Source: JAGVPT01 sp035500675 (GTDB lineage: Bacteria; Bacteroidota; Ignavibacteria; UBA10030; UBA8401). From it: a DNA stretch of 21,049 bases. The notes beneath the pieces are model-generated. The model was not told where the DNA came from and searched no databases. It saw only the letters and a program-made list of their open reading frames with translations. The position numbers and the translations under genes are program-made. The first letter of the stretch is position 1. Each line of letters begins with the position of its first letter. Below, one piece after another: positions 7,853 to 15,352 of this stretch. The stretch is from assembly GCA_035500675.1 (NCBI GenBank), contig DATJXA010000063.1, positions 1-21,049 of the forward strand. The letters are read 5' to 3'.

Positions 7853-8854
7853 TTATGCAAGAAAATGTTCTTGAGAAAGCTCACGGTTCAACGAGACTTC
7901 CTCGCCGAATCGCATCAATCTCTCGACAACGGGAGCTTGGGTCGTGTAGGTCATCAATTCCGCGCGAAACTTTGCCACATTCGGCAGCCCGCGGAGATAG
8001 CCCGAATAATGTTTCCGCATTTCGAGCACTCCTGTCCGTTCCCCCTTATATTCGACTGAAAGCCGCAAATGTTCAACGCATACCGCGATCCGTTCGTCGA
8101 TCGACACGGCGGTCGGCGTTTGTCCGGTCCGTAAAAAATCTTTCGCTTGTTGAAAAATCCACGGGTTATCGATCGCCCCTCGCCCGATCATCACTCCGTC
8201 GCATCCCGTTTCCGCGAACGCTTTTTTCACGTCGGATGGTTGAAGGATGTTCCCGTTGATGACGACGGGGATAGAGACCGCCGATTTTATTTTCGGGATC
8301 CACGAATAATCCGGGACGCCTTTGTGAGCCTGCGCGCGTGTACGGCAGTGCACCGTGAGACCCTGCACGCCGATGTTCTCAAGCATCGTTGCAACTTCCA
8401 CGATGCGAATGGAATGTTCATCCCACCCGAGTCGCGTTTTAACGGTAACGGGTTTCGTTGTGGAGCGTACCACCGAAGAGACTATTCTCTCCATCTTCGG
8501 CAGATCTTTCAGCAGGCCGGCACCCGCTCCACGCATCGCAACGTCTTTCACCCAACATCCGCAATTGATGTCGATAAGGTCCGGGTTAAGTCCGTCCGCG
8601 ATCTTCGCCGCCCCTTCCATCGATAATTCTTCGCCGCCATAAATTTGTATGCCGAATGGCCGTTCCTCTTCGGAGAAAAACATTTTCTTTTTGGTCTTCT
8701 CGCTGTTTCGCACGAGGCCTTCCGAATTCACGAATTCCGTGTAGACGATATCCGCCCCGAGTCTCTTGCAAATGAGGCGGAACGGGAGGTCGGTCACGTC
8801 CTCCATGGGTGCGAGAAGGATCGGGTTGGGAATTTCGATGTGAGCAATTTTCAT
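7853..8854 (-). CDS. dusB: tRNA-dihydrouridine synthase, DusB-like
   Basis: An FMN-dependent enzyme that reduces specific uridines in tRNA to dihydrouridine with NADPH; 333 residues in a TIM-barrel plus helical-tail layout. The N-terminus PILLAPMEDVTDLPFR is the flavin-site signature. The active-site loop is NCGCWVKDVAMRGAGAGLL (97-115). Cys100 is in the catalytic-acid position, and Trp101 stands where most Dus proteins have Pro (GCP). VKTRLGWDEHS, HCRTRAQAHKG and NGNILQPSDVKKAF are also typical, followed by the GCDGVMIGRGAIDNPWIF phosphate-binding segment. The ATG at 8854 starts the protein at the first barrel strand; an upstream in-frame start would overlap the end of the neighbouring idh. 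It lies 19 bases downstream of the idh stop, so the two are probably cotranscribed. Confidence 0.93.
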   Translation of the reverse strand: MKIAHIEIPNPILLAPMEDVTDLPFRLICKRLGADIVYTEFVNSEGLVRNSEKTKKKMFFSEEERPFGIQIYGGEELSMEGAAKIADGLNPDLIDINCGCWVKDVAMRGAGAGLLKDLPKMERIVSSVVRSTTKPVTVKTRLGWDEHSIRIVEVATMLENIGVQGLTVHCRTRAQAHKGVPDYSWIPKIKSAVSIPVVINGNILQPSDVKKAFAETGCDGVMIGRGAIDNPWIFQQAKDFLRTGQTPTAVSIDERIAVCVEHLRLSVEYKGERTGVLEMRKHYSGYLRGLPNVAKFRAELMTYTTQAPVVERLMRFGEEVSLNRELSQEHFLA

Positions 8855-8873
8855 CGGAGACGTAATCGTGCTA

Positions 8874-9890
8874 TCACGTTGAACTGATCGATTGGATGAT
8901 GGCGTCCGCCATTTCAACCGTCCCGGTAGTCGACCGCGGGTTTAAATCTTTTGTCACGGACTTTCCTTCTTTGAGGACCTTCGAGACGGCACTCCTGATC
9001 TTTGTCGCCGCGGTCGTTTCGCCGAGATGATCGAGCATCATTGCTCCCGCCAGGATAATTGCGCACGGGTTGGCGATATTTTTTCCGGCAATATCGGGAG
9101 CGCTTCCGTGCACTGCCTCGAAGATCGCCGCGTGCGCCCCTATGTTCGCGCCGGGAGCTAAACCAAGTCCGCCGACCAGGCCAGAACAAAGGTCCGAAAG
9201 AATATCGCCAAAGAGGTTCGTCGTCACCATGACGTCGAATTGCGCGGGGTTGAGCACCAACTGCATCGCCATATTATCCACTATCCTGTCCTCGACCGCG
9301 ATCTCGGGATATTTCTGAGCTACCTCCCGAGCGACTTCAAGGAAAAGCCCTCCGGAGAACTTCATGATGTTCGCTTTATGGACGATCGTCACTTTCTTGC
9401 GGTTGTATTTGCGCGCGTATTCGAACGCCGCCCTCACGATCCTTTCCGACCCAAAGCGCGTAACGATGCCTATCGTCTCCGCCGCGCTTTTTTGAGCGTC
9501 GACAAAATGCTCGATGCCGGAATAGAATTCTTCAATATTCTCTCTGAACATCACCAGATCGACGTTCGCGTACCGAGATGACACTCCCTCGAACGATTTC
9601 GCGGGTCGTAGATTGATATAGAGGTCGAATTCTTTTCTCAAGGCGACGTTGACGCTCCGAAAACCTTTTCCGCTCATCGTTGTGAGCGGCCCCTTCAGAG
9701 CGACCTTGTTCTTCTGAATCGATTCGATCGTCGATTCCGGAATCGGATCCTTCAATGTCTCGATGGCCGCGATCCCGGCCTGAGCGACCTCCCATTGAAT
9801 TTTAACTCCCGTCGCTTCTATCACGCGGCAAGCCGCTTCCGAAATGCTCGGGCCTATTCCGTCACCGGGAATGAGTGTAATAGTATACAT
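8874..9890 (-). CDS. Isocitrate dehydrogenase, NAD-type (isocitrate/isopropylmalate dehydrogenase family)
   Basis: Oxidative decarboxylation of isocitrate to 2-oxoglutarate in the TCA cycle; 338 residues, the length of short bacterial NAD-IDHs. The N-terminus ITLIPGDGIGP is the family nucleotide-site start. GKGFRSVNVALRKEFDLYINLRPA (74-97) supplies Ser79, Asn81, Arg85 and Arg95 for isocitrate; the S-x-N spacing separates IDH from isopropylmalate dehydrogenase. Arg116 lies in FRENIEEFYSGIEH; the usual NTEG/NTED there has become NIEE. The second substrate and metal region reads TNLFGDILSDL. HGSAPDIAGKN has Asp-Ile where NADP enzymes have Lys-Tyr, indicating NAD. The ATG at 9890 is chosen because the protein then starts at strand 1 and a promoter lies just upstream. 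Homoisocitrate or isopropylmalate dehydrogenase is less likely. Confidence 0.85.
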   Translation of the reverse strand: MYTITLIPGDGIGPSISEAACRVIEATGVKIQWEVAQAGIAAIETLKDPIPESTIESIQKNKVALKGPLTTMSGKGFRSVNVALRKEFDLYINLRPAKSFEGVSSRYANVDLVMFRENIEEFYSGIEHFVDAQKSAAETIGIVTRFGSERIVRAAFEYARKYNRKKVTIVHKANIMKFSGGLFLEVAREVAQKYPEIAVEDRIVDNMAMQLVLNPAQFDVMVTTNLFGDILSDLCSGLVGGLGLAPGANIGAHAAIFEAVHGSAPDIAGKNIANPCAIILAGAMMLDHLGETTAATKIRSAVSKVLKEGKSVTKDLNPRSTTGTVEMADAIIQSISST

Positions 9891-9922
9891 GGATTGAATG
9901 AATTCGCGAAGAAAGTTTTTCC

Positions 9923-9951
9923 AATATACAAAAAGAGGCGCCGAGTTCCAA
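9923..9951 (-). promoter_or_regulatory. Predicted sigma-70-like promoter of idh
   Basis: On the minus strand TTGGAA (9951-9946) is followed after exactly 17 bases by TATATT (9928-9923), about 33 bases before the idh ATG. It is seen by eye only; no start site is known. Confidence 0.5.
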
Positions 9952-9960
9952 GTTGTAAGG

Positions 9961-10094
9961 GGGGTAGTGGTACAGTTTGAATGTTCTGATTTGCCGGTAC
10001 GTGGATTCCCGATAAAAAACATTCGGGAATGACGAACTCTGCGCATCATCATGCACCCAAGTTCTTGGTGGCATCCAAGCTGTTTCACTACCCC
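9961..10094. repeat. Long imperfect inverted repeat, possible MITE-like element
   Basis: GGGGTAGTGGTACAG at 9961-9975 pairs with CTGTTTCACTACCCC at 10080-10094, matching at 13 of 15 positions. A weaker match may continue outward for about 10 more bases. The arms enclose about 104 bases, including a perfect 8-base stem at 10005-10030. The interior has no open reading frame that looks real. It sits between the two outward promoters, so it need not be a terminator. It could be a small non-autonomous mobile element or a folded regulatory region. Confidence 0.5.
10005..10030. repeat. ATTCCCGA/TCGGGAAT palindromic repeat unit
   Basis: ATTCCCGA (10005-10012) and TCGGGAAT (10023-10030) form a perfect 8-base stem around an A-rich 10-base loop. 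The setting TGG-ATTCCCG...CGGGAAT-GACG resembles dispersed ATTCCCG/CGGGAAT palindromes known from many bacterial genomes, which is recall and not a search result. There is no U-tract, so a terminator role is unlikely. Confidence 0.6.
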
Positions 10095-10107
10095 ACCACC
10101 GACTTTC

Positions 10108-10136
10108 TTGACTCGCTCCTATTTTTTGGGTAAATT
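10108..10136 (+). promoter_or_regulatory. Predicted sigma-70-like promoter of the menaquinone operon
   Basis: TTGACT (10108-10113), a 17-base spacer, then TAAATT (10131-10136). Transcription would begin near 10143, only about 10 bases before the GTG start of mqnP, so the leader would be very short. The site lies just outside the right arm of the inverted repeat. Confidence 0.5.
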
Positions 10137-10151
10137 TACACGCATCAATCG

Positions 10152-11048
10152 GTGACGGTGTCGAAAAATTCTGCGCCGTTTGCCTTCAATTCCGAATTAT
10201 CTCCTGCAGATTACTTGAAACGACTCCTCAACTTTATTAAGATAGAGCATACTCTCTTCACGCTGCCGATGATTTACAGCGGCGTTTTCCTCGCATCCAG
10301 AGAAAAACCTTCAAACCTAATCCTTCTTCTGGTCCTGATGGCTGCCGTCGGGGCGCGAACGGTTGCGATGACGCTCAATCGGATCATCGACCGGGAAATT
10401 GACAAAAGGAATCCGCGCACTGCGGGCAGAGAGCTGCCGAGCGGCAAACTCAATTTGTGGCAAGTCTCGCTGATCTTAGCGGGCGGATTTATCCTGTATA
10501 TTGCGGCGGCTCGCGAGATCTCCGATTTCTGTTTCCGTCTCTCGCCGATTCCTCTCGTCGTTTTTATTATTTATCCTTATCTCAAACGATTTACTCCGCT
10601 GGCGCATTTTGGCGTCGGACTCGGGATGGCGATGGCGCCCCTCGGCGGATGGTTTGCCATTACCGGTTCTCTCAATAATATCAGCACCGGGCTCATTCTC
10701 CCGATTTTCGTGTTATTCTGGGGATCGGGATTTGACATTATCTATTCGACGCTGGACGAACAATTTGACCGCACAGCGAACCTCTATTCGTTTCCTTCGC
10801 GATTTGGAAAAGATAAAGCTCTCCAAATTTCCGCGGGCCTTCATTTTCTCGCGTTCGTCACGCTCGTCGTTCTGTTTTTTCATTCTCTCAAAGGCCTTGT
10901 GGCCGTCCCCCCCCTTCTTCTCAGCGGCCTTCTCCTCTATCTCGAGCAGAAAAAGGCGGACGACGTCGAACTCGCTTTTTTTAAGATCAACATCCTCATC
11001 GGGTTCAATATCTTTGCGATGGTCATTTTACCGAACGTGATATCATGA
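10152..11048 (+). CDS. mqnP: UbiA-family prenyltransferase of the futalosine pathway (MqnP-like)
   Basis: A membrane enzyme expected to attach the polyprenyl chain to the 1,4-dihydroxy-6-naphthoate-derived ring in menaquinone synthesis; 298 residues and about eight or nine helices. The first diphosphate/Mg motif is NRIIDREIDKRNPRT (76-90; N76, D80, D84), the NRxxDxxxD form rather than NDxxD. The second is GFDIIYSTLDEQFD (193-206; D195, Y198, D202, D206). Both are intact. The start is GTG at 10152 or GTG at 10158; no ATG fits without losing the first helix. Its ATGA overlap with ubiX and its place at the head of a cluster of mqn genes support MqnP over ubiquinone UbiA. Annotation as 4-hydroxybenzoate polyprenyltransferase would describe the same family. 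Confidence 0.88.
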   Translation: MTVSKNSAPFAFNSELSPADYLKRLLNFIKIEHTLFTLPMIYSGVFLASREKPSNLILLLVLMAAVGARTVAMTLNRIIDREIDKRNPRTAGRELPSGKLNLWQVSLILAGGFILYIAAAREISDFCFRLSPIPLVVFIIYPYLKRFTPLAHFGVGLGMAMAPLGGWFAITGSLNNISTGLILPIFVLFWGSGFDIIYSTLDEQFDRTANLYSFPSRFGKDKALQISAGLHFLAFVTLVVLFFHSLKGLVAVPPLLLSGLLLYLEQKKADDVELAFFKINILIGFNIFAMVILPNVIS

Positions 11049-11596
11049 GGATCGTCGTCGGCATCACCGGCTCGTCCGGGGCAGTGTTCGCCCTCGATTT
11101 TCTCAAGCAGTGTGCCGCCGAGAAATTTCTCGTCGTCAGCAAGTGGGGAAAGGTGCTCCTCAAAGACGAGCTCGACCTTACCGAAAAGGACCTTCAACCG
11201 TTTGTGAAGAGGCAATTTTCGAACGATGATCTCACGGCTCCCATCGCTTCGGGCTCAAACCATTTTGACGCGTGCGTTGTGATCCCATGCTCGACATCCA
11301 CGCTCGGAAAAATTGCCTCGGGGATCGGCGATTCGCTCATCACACGAACCGCGCAAGTAGCGCTGAAAGAGCGATTCAAACTCGTCCTCTGCATCAGAGA
11401 AACTCCTTTGTCCACTGTCTCGCTCGAACAATGTGCTTCACTATCCCGCATGGGCGTTACGATCATGCCGATCTCCTCTCCATTATATTTCGTTCCAAAA
11501 TCTGTCGGCGAGTACGTCTCCGCCTTTACCGATAAGCTCCTCGGAGTCCTCGGCGAGAGGACTTCAAAAGGGTGGAGAGCCGAGGAATTGGAATAA
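11045..11596 (+). CDS. ubiX: UbiX-family flavin prenyltransferase (MqnM-like)
   Basis: It joins a dimethylallyl group to FMN to make the prenylated FMN cofactor needed by the UbiD decarboxylase encoded next; 183 residues, flavodoxin-like. GITGSSGAVFALDFL (6-20) is the FMN-phosphate loop. CVVIPCSTSTLGKIASGIGDSLITRTAQVALKE (77-109) is the family core, with Arg101 in the prenyl-phosphate position. LCIRETPLS (115-123) and SPLYFVPKSVGEYV (145-158, Tyr148) complete the site. The usual GFY reads LYF here, a mild variation. The ATG overlaps the mqnP stop by 4 bases (ATGA), suggesting translational coupling. Pairing with ubiD in a menaquinone cluster supports the role named MqnM in the futalosine literature. 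Confidence 0.92.
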   Translation: MRIVVGITGSSGAVFALDFLKQCAAEKFLVVSKWGKVLLKDELDLTEKDLQPFVKRQFSNDDLTAPIASGSNHFDACVVIPCSTSTLGKIASGIGDSLITRTAQVALKERFKLVLCIRETPLSTVSLEQCASLSRMGVTIMPISSPLYFVPKSVGEYVSAFTDKLLGVLGERTSKGWRAEELE

Positions 11597-11601
11597 CGCC
11601 G

Positions 11602-13374
11602 ATGACTTTCACAGCACTCCGTGAATTTGCCAACTACCTGGAGAAGAACGGCGAGCTCCATCGCGTCAAGGTGGAAGTGGACCCGATCCTCGAAGTCTCG
11701 GAAATCGCCAAGCGCGCCTTAAAGGAAGGGCGTCCCGCCATTTATTTTGAAAAAGTGAAAGGGGCGAAGTATCCGCTCGTCATCAATACGCTCGCGAGCG
11801 AACGACGGATCGAGCTTGCGCTCGGCGAACATCCCGACAGTCTGGGCGAAAAGCTCATCCGATTTTTTGAACAGGCAGTCCCTCCGTCGGTCAAATCGTT
11901 CACCAAGCATCGCAGCGTCGTCCGCCGTTTGCTCTCTTCGGGAACGACGGACATCACGATCGCTCTTTCGCAGGAAGTTGTCGAGCAGCCGAACCTTCAC
12001 GACCTCCCTATCATTCAATGCTGGCCGGACGACGGCGGCCGGTTCATTACTCTCCCTCAAGTTTTTACGCACGATCCCCTCACCGGAAAACGGAACGTCG
12101 GAATGTATCGCATGCACATCTTCGACGGAAAAACGACCGGCATGCACTGGCAAATTCAAAAAGGAGGCGGCTTTCATTACTTCAACGCCGACAAAATGAA
12201 AAAGCCCCTCGAGCTTGCCGTCGCCCTCGGCACCGACCCGGCAATGCTCCTTGCAACTGTCGCTCCCCTCCCGGAAGGAATTGACGAGGCAATGTTCGCA
12301 GGGTTTCTGCGGAAAAAAAAGACACAGCTTGTGGGCGGAAGGTCGGTGTCCATCAGCGTTCCTGCGAATGCAGAATTCATCTTAGAAGGCATTGTCCCTC
12401 CAGTCGAACGCAGGAACGAAGGACCGTTCGGCGACCACTTCGGCCATTATTCTGCTGCGGCAGAATTTCCCGTCTTCCATCTTACAGCAATTACACATAG
12501 AACCGACCCCATTTATCCGGCGACCATCGTCGGCATTCCGCCGATGGAAGACAAATTCCTCGGCGACGCCACTCAGAAAATTCTCGGCCCGCTCGCACGG
12601 CTGCTTCATTCCGAGGTCAAAGGGTTGTGGGCCTATTACGAAGCGGGTTTCCATAACCTCCTTGTCGTAGCGATTGAGGAACGGTATCAAAAAGAGGCGA
12701 TGAAAACTGCGCTCGGCCTGATGGGCACGCAGCAGTTATCTCTGACAAAGTGCCTCGTCACGGTCTCAGCAGACGTCAACCCGCGCGATTTCTGGCAAGT
12801 GCTGCGCGCGATAAGAGAGAACTTCGACCCTCACTATGATTTTATCATGCTGCCCAAAGTCCCGCTCGATACGCTTGACTTTACTTCATACACAATGAAC
12901 CTGGGGAGCAAGATGATCTTGGATGCGACGAAGAAAAAAAACAGGGCCTCGCGCGTCCGCATCTCAAAAAAGACCGAACACTTCATTTCGCAATTGCCGA
13001 CGCACGATCGAAGGATCATCGAGACGAACCTTGTTGAGGATACGTTGGCGCTCGTAAAAGTGAAACATGATGGCGGAATCGTTTTAAAAAAACTCTTAAA
13101 ATCGCCGTTGATGGACGGAATTAAACTTCTCGCGGTCGTGAGCGACGATGTGGAAATTCATCGCCAAGAAAGCTATATTTGGGGTATCTTTACGCGTTTT
13201 GATTGCGAAAGGGACGTGCTTTTCAGGGAACAAAAGCTTCTGGGTATCTCCCCCATCTATAAAGGAACTTTGGGTATAGATGCAACCTGGAAACAGGGCT
13301 ACCCGGAGCCGCTTGTGATGAGCGATGAAATCATCAAGCGTGTTGACGACCGATGGGATGAGTACTGGAGATGA
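11602..13374 (+). CDS. ubiD: UbiD-family menaquinone biosynthesis decarboxylase (MqnL-like)
   Basis: A prenyl-FMN-dependent decarboxylase expected to remove the ring carboxyl of the (prenylated) naphthoate intermediate; 590 residues, in the size class of UbiD proteins from futalosine clusters rather than the shorter ubiquinone UbiD (about 490). GMYRMHIFDGKTTGMHWQIQKGGG (about 173-196) is the metal and prFMN-phosphate region. ILEGIVPPVERRNEGPFGDHFGHYS (about 258-282) carries the paired Glu of the Glu-Arg-Glu active site. GIPPMEDKFLGDATQKI is also typical. The ATG at 11602 leaves a 5-base gap after ubiX; an earlier in-frame ATG would overlap ubiX and add residues that do not look conserved. The substrate is inferred from neighbours. 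Confidence 0.92.
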   Translation: MTFTALREFANYLEKNGELHRVKVEVDPILEVSEIAKRALKEGRPAIYFEKVKGAKYPLVINTLASERRIELALGEHPDSLGEKLIRFFEQAVPPSVKSFTKHRSVVRRLLSSGTTDITIALSQEVVEQPNLHDLPIIQCWPDDGGRFITLPQVFTHDPLTGKRNVGMYRMHIFDGKTTGMHWQIQKGGGFHYFNADKMKKPLELAVALGTDPAMLLATVAPLPEGIDEAMFAGFLRKKKTQLVGGRSVSISVPANAEFILEGIVPPVERRNEGPFGDHFGHYSAAAEFPVFHLTAITHRTDPIYPATIVGIPPMEDKFLGDATQKILGPLARLLHSEVKGLWAYYEAGFHNLLVVAIEERYQKEAMKTALGLMGTQQLSLTKCLVTVSADVNPRDFWQVLRAIRENFDPHYDFIMLPKVPLDTLDFTSYTMNLGSKMILDATKKKNRASRVRISKKTEHFISQLPTHDRRIIETNLVEDTLALVKVKHDGGIVLKKLLKSPLMDGIKLLAVVSDDVEIHRQESYIWGIFTRFDCERDVLFREQKLLGISPIYKGTLGIDATWKQGYPEPLVMSDEIIKRVDDRWDEYWR

Positions 13375-13389
13375 AGGTGGAAGGACGGA

Positions 13390-13453
13390 GGAATGGTGGA
13401 ATGATAGAAGGGTGGAATAATGGAATTAAGAAATAATAGAAAGATGGAAAATT
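13390..13453 (+). repeat. Degenerate 8-base tandem array (consensus about GGAATRAT)
   Basis: Eight consecutive octamers in register: GGAATGGT, GGAATGAT, AGAAGGGT, GGAATAAT, GGAATTAA, GAAATAAT, AGAAAGAT, GGAAAATT. The strand is purine-rich, and the stretch from the ubiD stop (13374) looks like an older, out-of-register extension. It fills most of the 91 bases between ubiD and mqnEA. No promoter or hairpin is evident in it. Confidence 0.7.
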
Positions 13454-13465
13454 ATTTGAACTCCA

Positions 13466-15337
13466 ATGGTTGATATACATTTCCGCGATAAGTCATTGCT
13501 GCGTATCTGGGATAAAGTCCAGGCGGGCGACCGGCTCTCGCTGGCGGACGGTGTGGCGCTTTTCCAATCGACCGACCTCGTTTCGATAGGGAAAATGGCG
13601 CACGCAGTTCAACAACAGAAGAGCGGCGACGCAATTTATTTTGTGTTGAACCAAAAGATCGAACCGACAAACATCTGCGTCCTCTCGTGCAAATTTTGCG
13701 ACTTTGCCACCAAGGCAGGAAGGCCGGATGCATACGAGATGACGATCGAAAACATTCTCGCTAAACTGACGCCCGAAATCCACGAGGTCCACATCACCGG
13801 AGGCCTCCATCCGGATTGGGGATGGGAATATTACCTCGGCATGGTTAAGGAAATAAAGAAACATTTCCCCAACGTCGACGTCAAAGCGTTCACGGCCGTC
13901 GAAATCGATTTCTTCCACAAAAAATTCAAGCTGTCGATCGAAGAGGTGTTGACGCAGCTCAAAGACGCGGGCTTGCGGACAATGCCGGGCGGAGGTGCGG
14001 AAGTATTTTCGGAGAGAGTGCGCAAACTTCTTTTCAACCAGAAGATCGGCGCGAAGACATGGTTCGAAGTCCATAAGACTGCGCACAGGCTCGGTATCCC
14101 GACGAACTCGACGCTCCTCTACGGTCACATCGAAACGTATGAAGAACGGGTCGAGCACATGATGAAGCTCCGCGAAGCGCAGGATGAAACCGGAGGATTC
14201 CTCACGTTCATTCCGCTTGCTTTCCAGCCCGGCGTCACGGGCATCAAACCCAAAAACGAATTTACCTCTGCCATCGACGACCTTAAAACGATCGCCGTGT
14301 CGCGCCTCATGCTCGACAATTTTCCGCATATCAAAGCGTATTGGGTCATGCTTACCGAGGAAGTCGCATCCGTCGCATTAAACTTCGGCGCCGACGATAT
14401 GGATGGGACCGTCGGAGGCGAAAATATCGCTCACGATGCGGGCGCTGTGAGTCCGATGAGTCTTGCAAAAGACCAGATCGTCAAGATCATCAGAGACGGA
14501 GGAAAAATCCCCGTCGAACGTGACGTTTATTATAATCCTCTCAACCTTTACACTGAAAACGTCGTCGGCAAGATCCCCTATCTCAATTCGGTTCCATTTT
14601 ATGCTGGCTTCGAAAAACGCCGTTTCAAGATTCTTCCAGTCGCTCCGCGTCGAATGGGAGAACTCTCAACAAAAGGATACATCGACGCCGGAATTTTTTC
14701 TTTGATGGATTATTTTGCGGAAGAAGAAAAACTCGATCTAATGAATTATGGCATTGCGACAAGGGATCAGGTGAAAAGCGTCATGCTCTTCTCAAAAGAA
14801 GGCTGGGCTGGCCTCGAAGGAAAACGAATAGGCGTCACCGACGATACCGCTACTTCGATCCGTCTGCTTCAAGTCCTCCTCCGGTTGAAATATGATGTCC
14901 GCGCGTCATTTGTCAGGATGCATTCGGGCGTTAACGACTACAGCGGATTCGACGCGGTGCTGCTCATCGGCGATGAAGCGCTGCGACGGAACAAGTTCGG
15001 CCTTCCGGGCTTCGAGCTTGTCTTCGACCTTGCACGGGAATGGTATGAATGGCAGAAATTGCCGTTCGTTTTTGCTGCATGGGCGGCAAAAAAATCTCTC
15101 CCGGCAGAAACAAAGTCCGAACTGCAATCGCTCCTCGACACTGCTCTCGACCGCAACGAAGCGCGGCTCGAACTGGTCGGTGCGCTCCATGGCAAGCAGA
15201 TCGGGCTGACGCAGTCGGAGACGAAGGAATATCTCGAAGGATTCAACTATCGGCTTGGCGACCGCGAACGCATGGCGATCGAGACATTTCGAAGGCTGTG
15301 TGCCGAGATGGAAGTAACGACGCAACACGGAAGATAA
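13466..15337 (+). CDS. mqnEA: MqnE-MqnA fusion: aminodeoxyfutalosine synthase + chorismate dehydratase
   Basis: One 623-residue protein with two complete enzymes. Residues 1-about 360 are a radical-SAM MqnE: CVLSCKFC (Cys71, Cys75, Cys78 for the 4Fe-4S cluster), EVHITGGLHPDWG, MPGGGAEVF (173-181), STLLYGHIETYEERV, DNFPHIKAYWVML and DDMDGTVGGENI. It joins 3-enolpyruvylbenzoate to SAM-derived adenosyl radical. Residues about 366-612 are an MqnA-type periplasmic-binding-fold dehydratase: GKIPYLNSVPFYAGF, LSTKGYIDAGIFSLMDY, KSVMLFSK, GKRIGVTDDTATSIRLL, AVLLIGDEALR and REWYEWQKLPFVFAAW. It makes 3-enolpyruvylbenzoate from chorismate. The linker is only about five residues, the frame is continuous, and no start codon lies at the junction. 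The two halves are consecutive pathway steps. The TIR-like gene follows after 15 bases. MqnC was considered for the N-terminal half, but a better MqnC lies downstream. Confidence 0.9.
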   Translation: MVDIHFRDKSLLRIWDKVQAGDRLSLADGVALFQSTDLVSIGKMAHAVQQQKSGDAIYFVLNQKIEPTNICVLSCKFCDFATKAGRPDAYEMTIENILAKLTPEIHEVHITGGLHPDWGWEYYLGMVKEIKKHFPNVDVKAFTAVEIDFFHKKFKLSIEEVLTQLKDAGLRTMPGGGAEVFSERVRKLLFNQKIGAKTWFEVHKTAHRLGIPTNSTLLYGHIETYEERVEHMMKLREAQDETGGFLTFIPLAFQPGVTGIKPKNEFTSAIDDLKTIAVSRLMLDNFPHIKAYWVMLTEEVASVALNFGADDMDGTVGGENIAHDAGAVSPMSLAKDQIVKIIRDGGKIPVERDVYYNPLNLYTENVVGKIPYLNSVPFYAGFEKRRFKILPVAPRRMGELSTKGYIDAGIFSLMDYFAEEEKLDLMNYGIATRDQVKSVMLFSKEGWAGLEGKRIGVTDDTATSIRLLQVLLRLKYDVRASFVRMHSGVNDYSGFDAVLLIGDEALRRNKFGLPGFELVFDLAREWYEWQKLPFVFAAWAAKKSLPAETKSELQSLLDTALDRNEARLELVGALHGKQIGLTQSETKEYLEGFNYRLGDRERMAIETFRRLCAEMEVTTQHGR

Positions 15338-15352
15338 TCTCCAACGACGCTC

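Noticed and set aside
13493..14329. A 278-codon open frame on the minus strand opposite mqnEA
   Set aside because: It lies fully antisense to the well-supported radical-SAM coding frame, has no domain likeness, and is explained by codon bias of the real gene.
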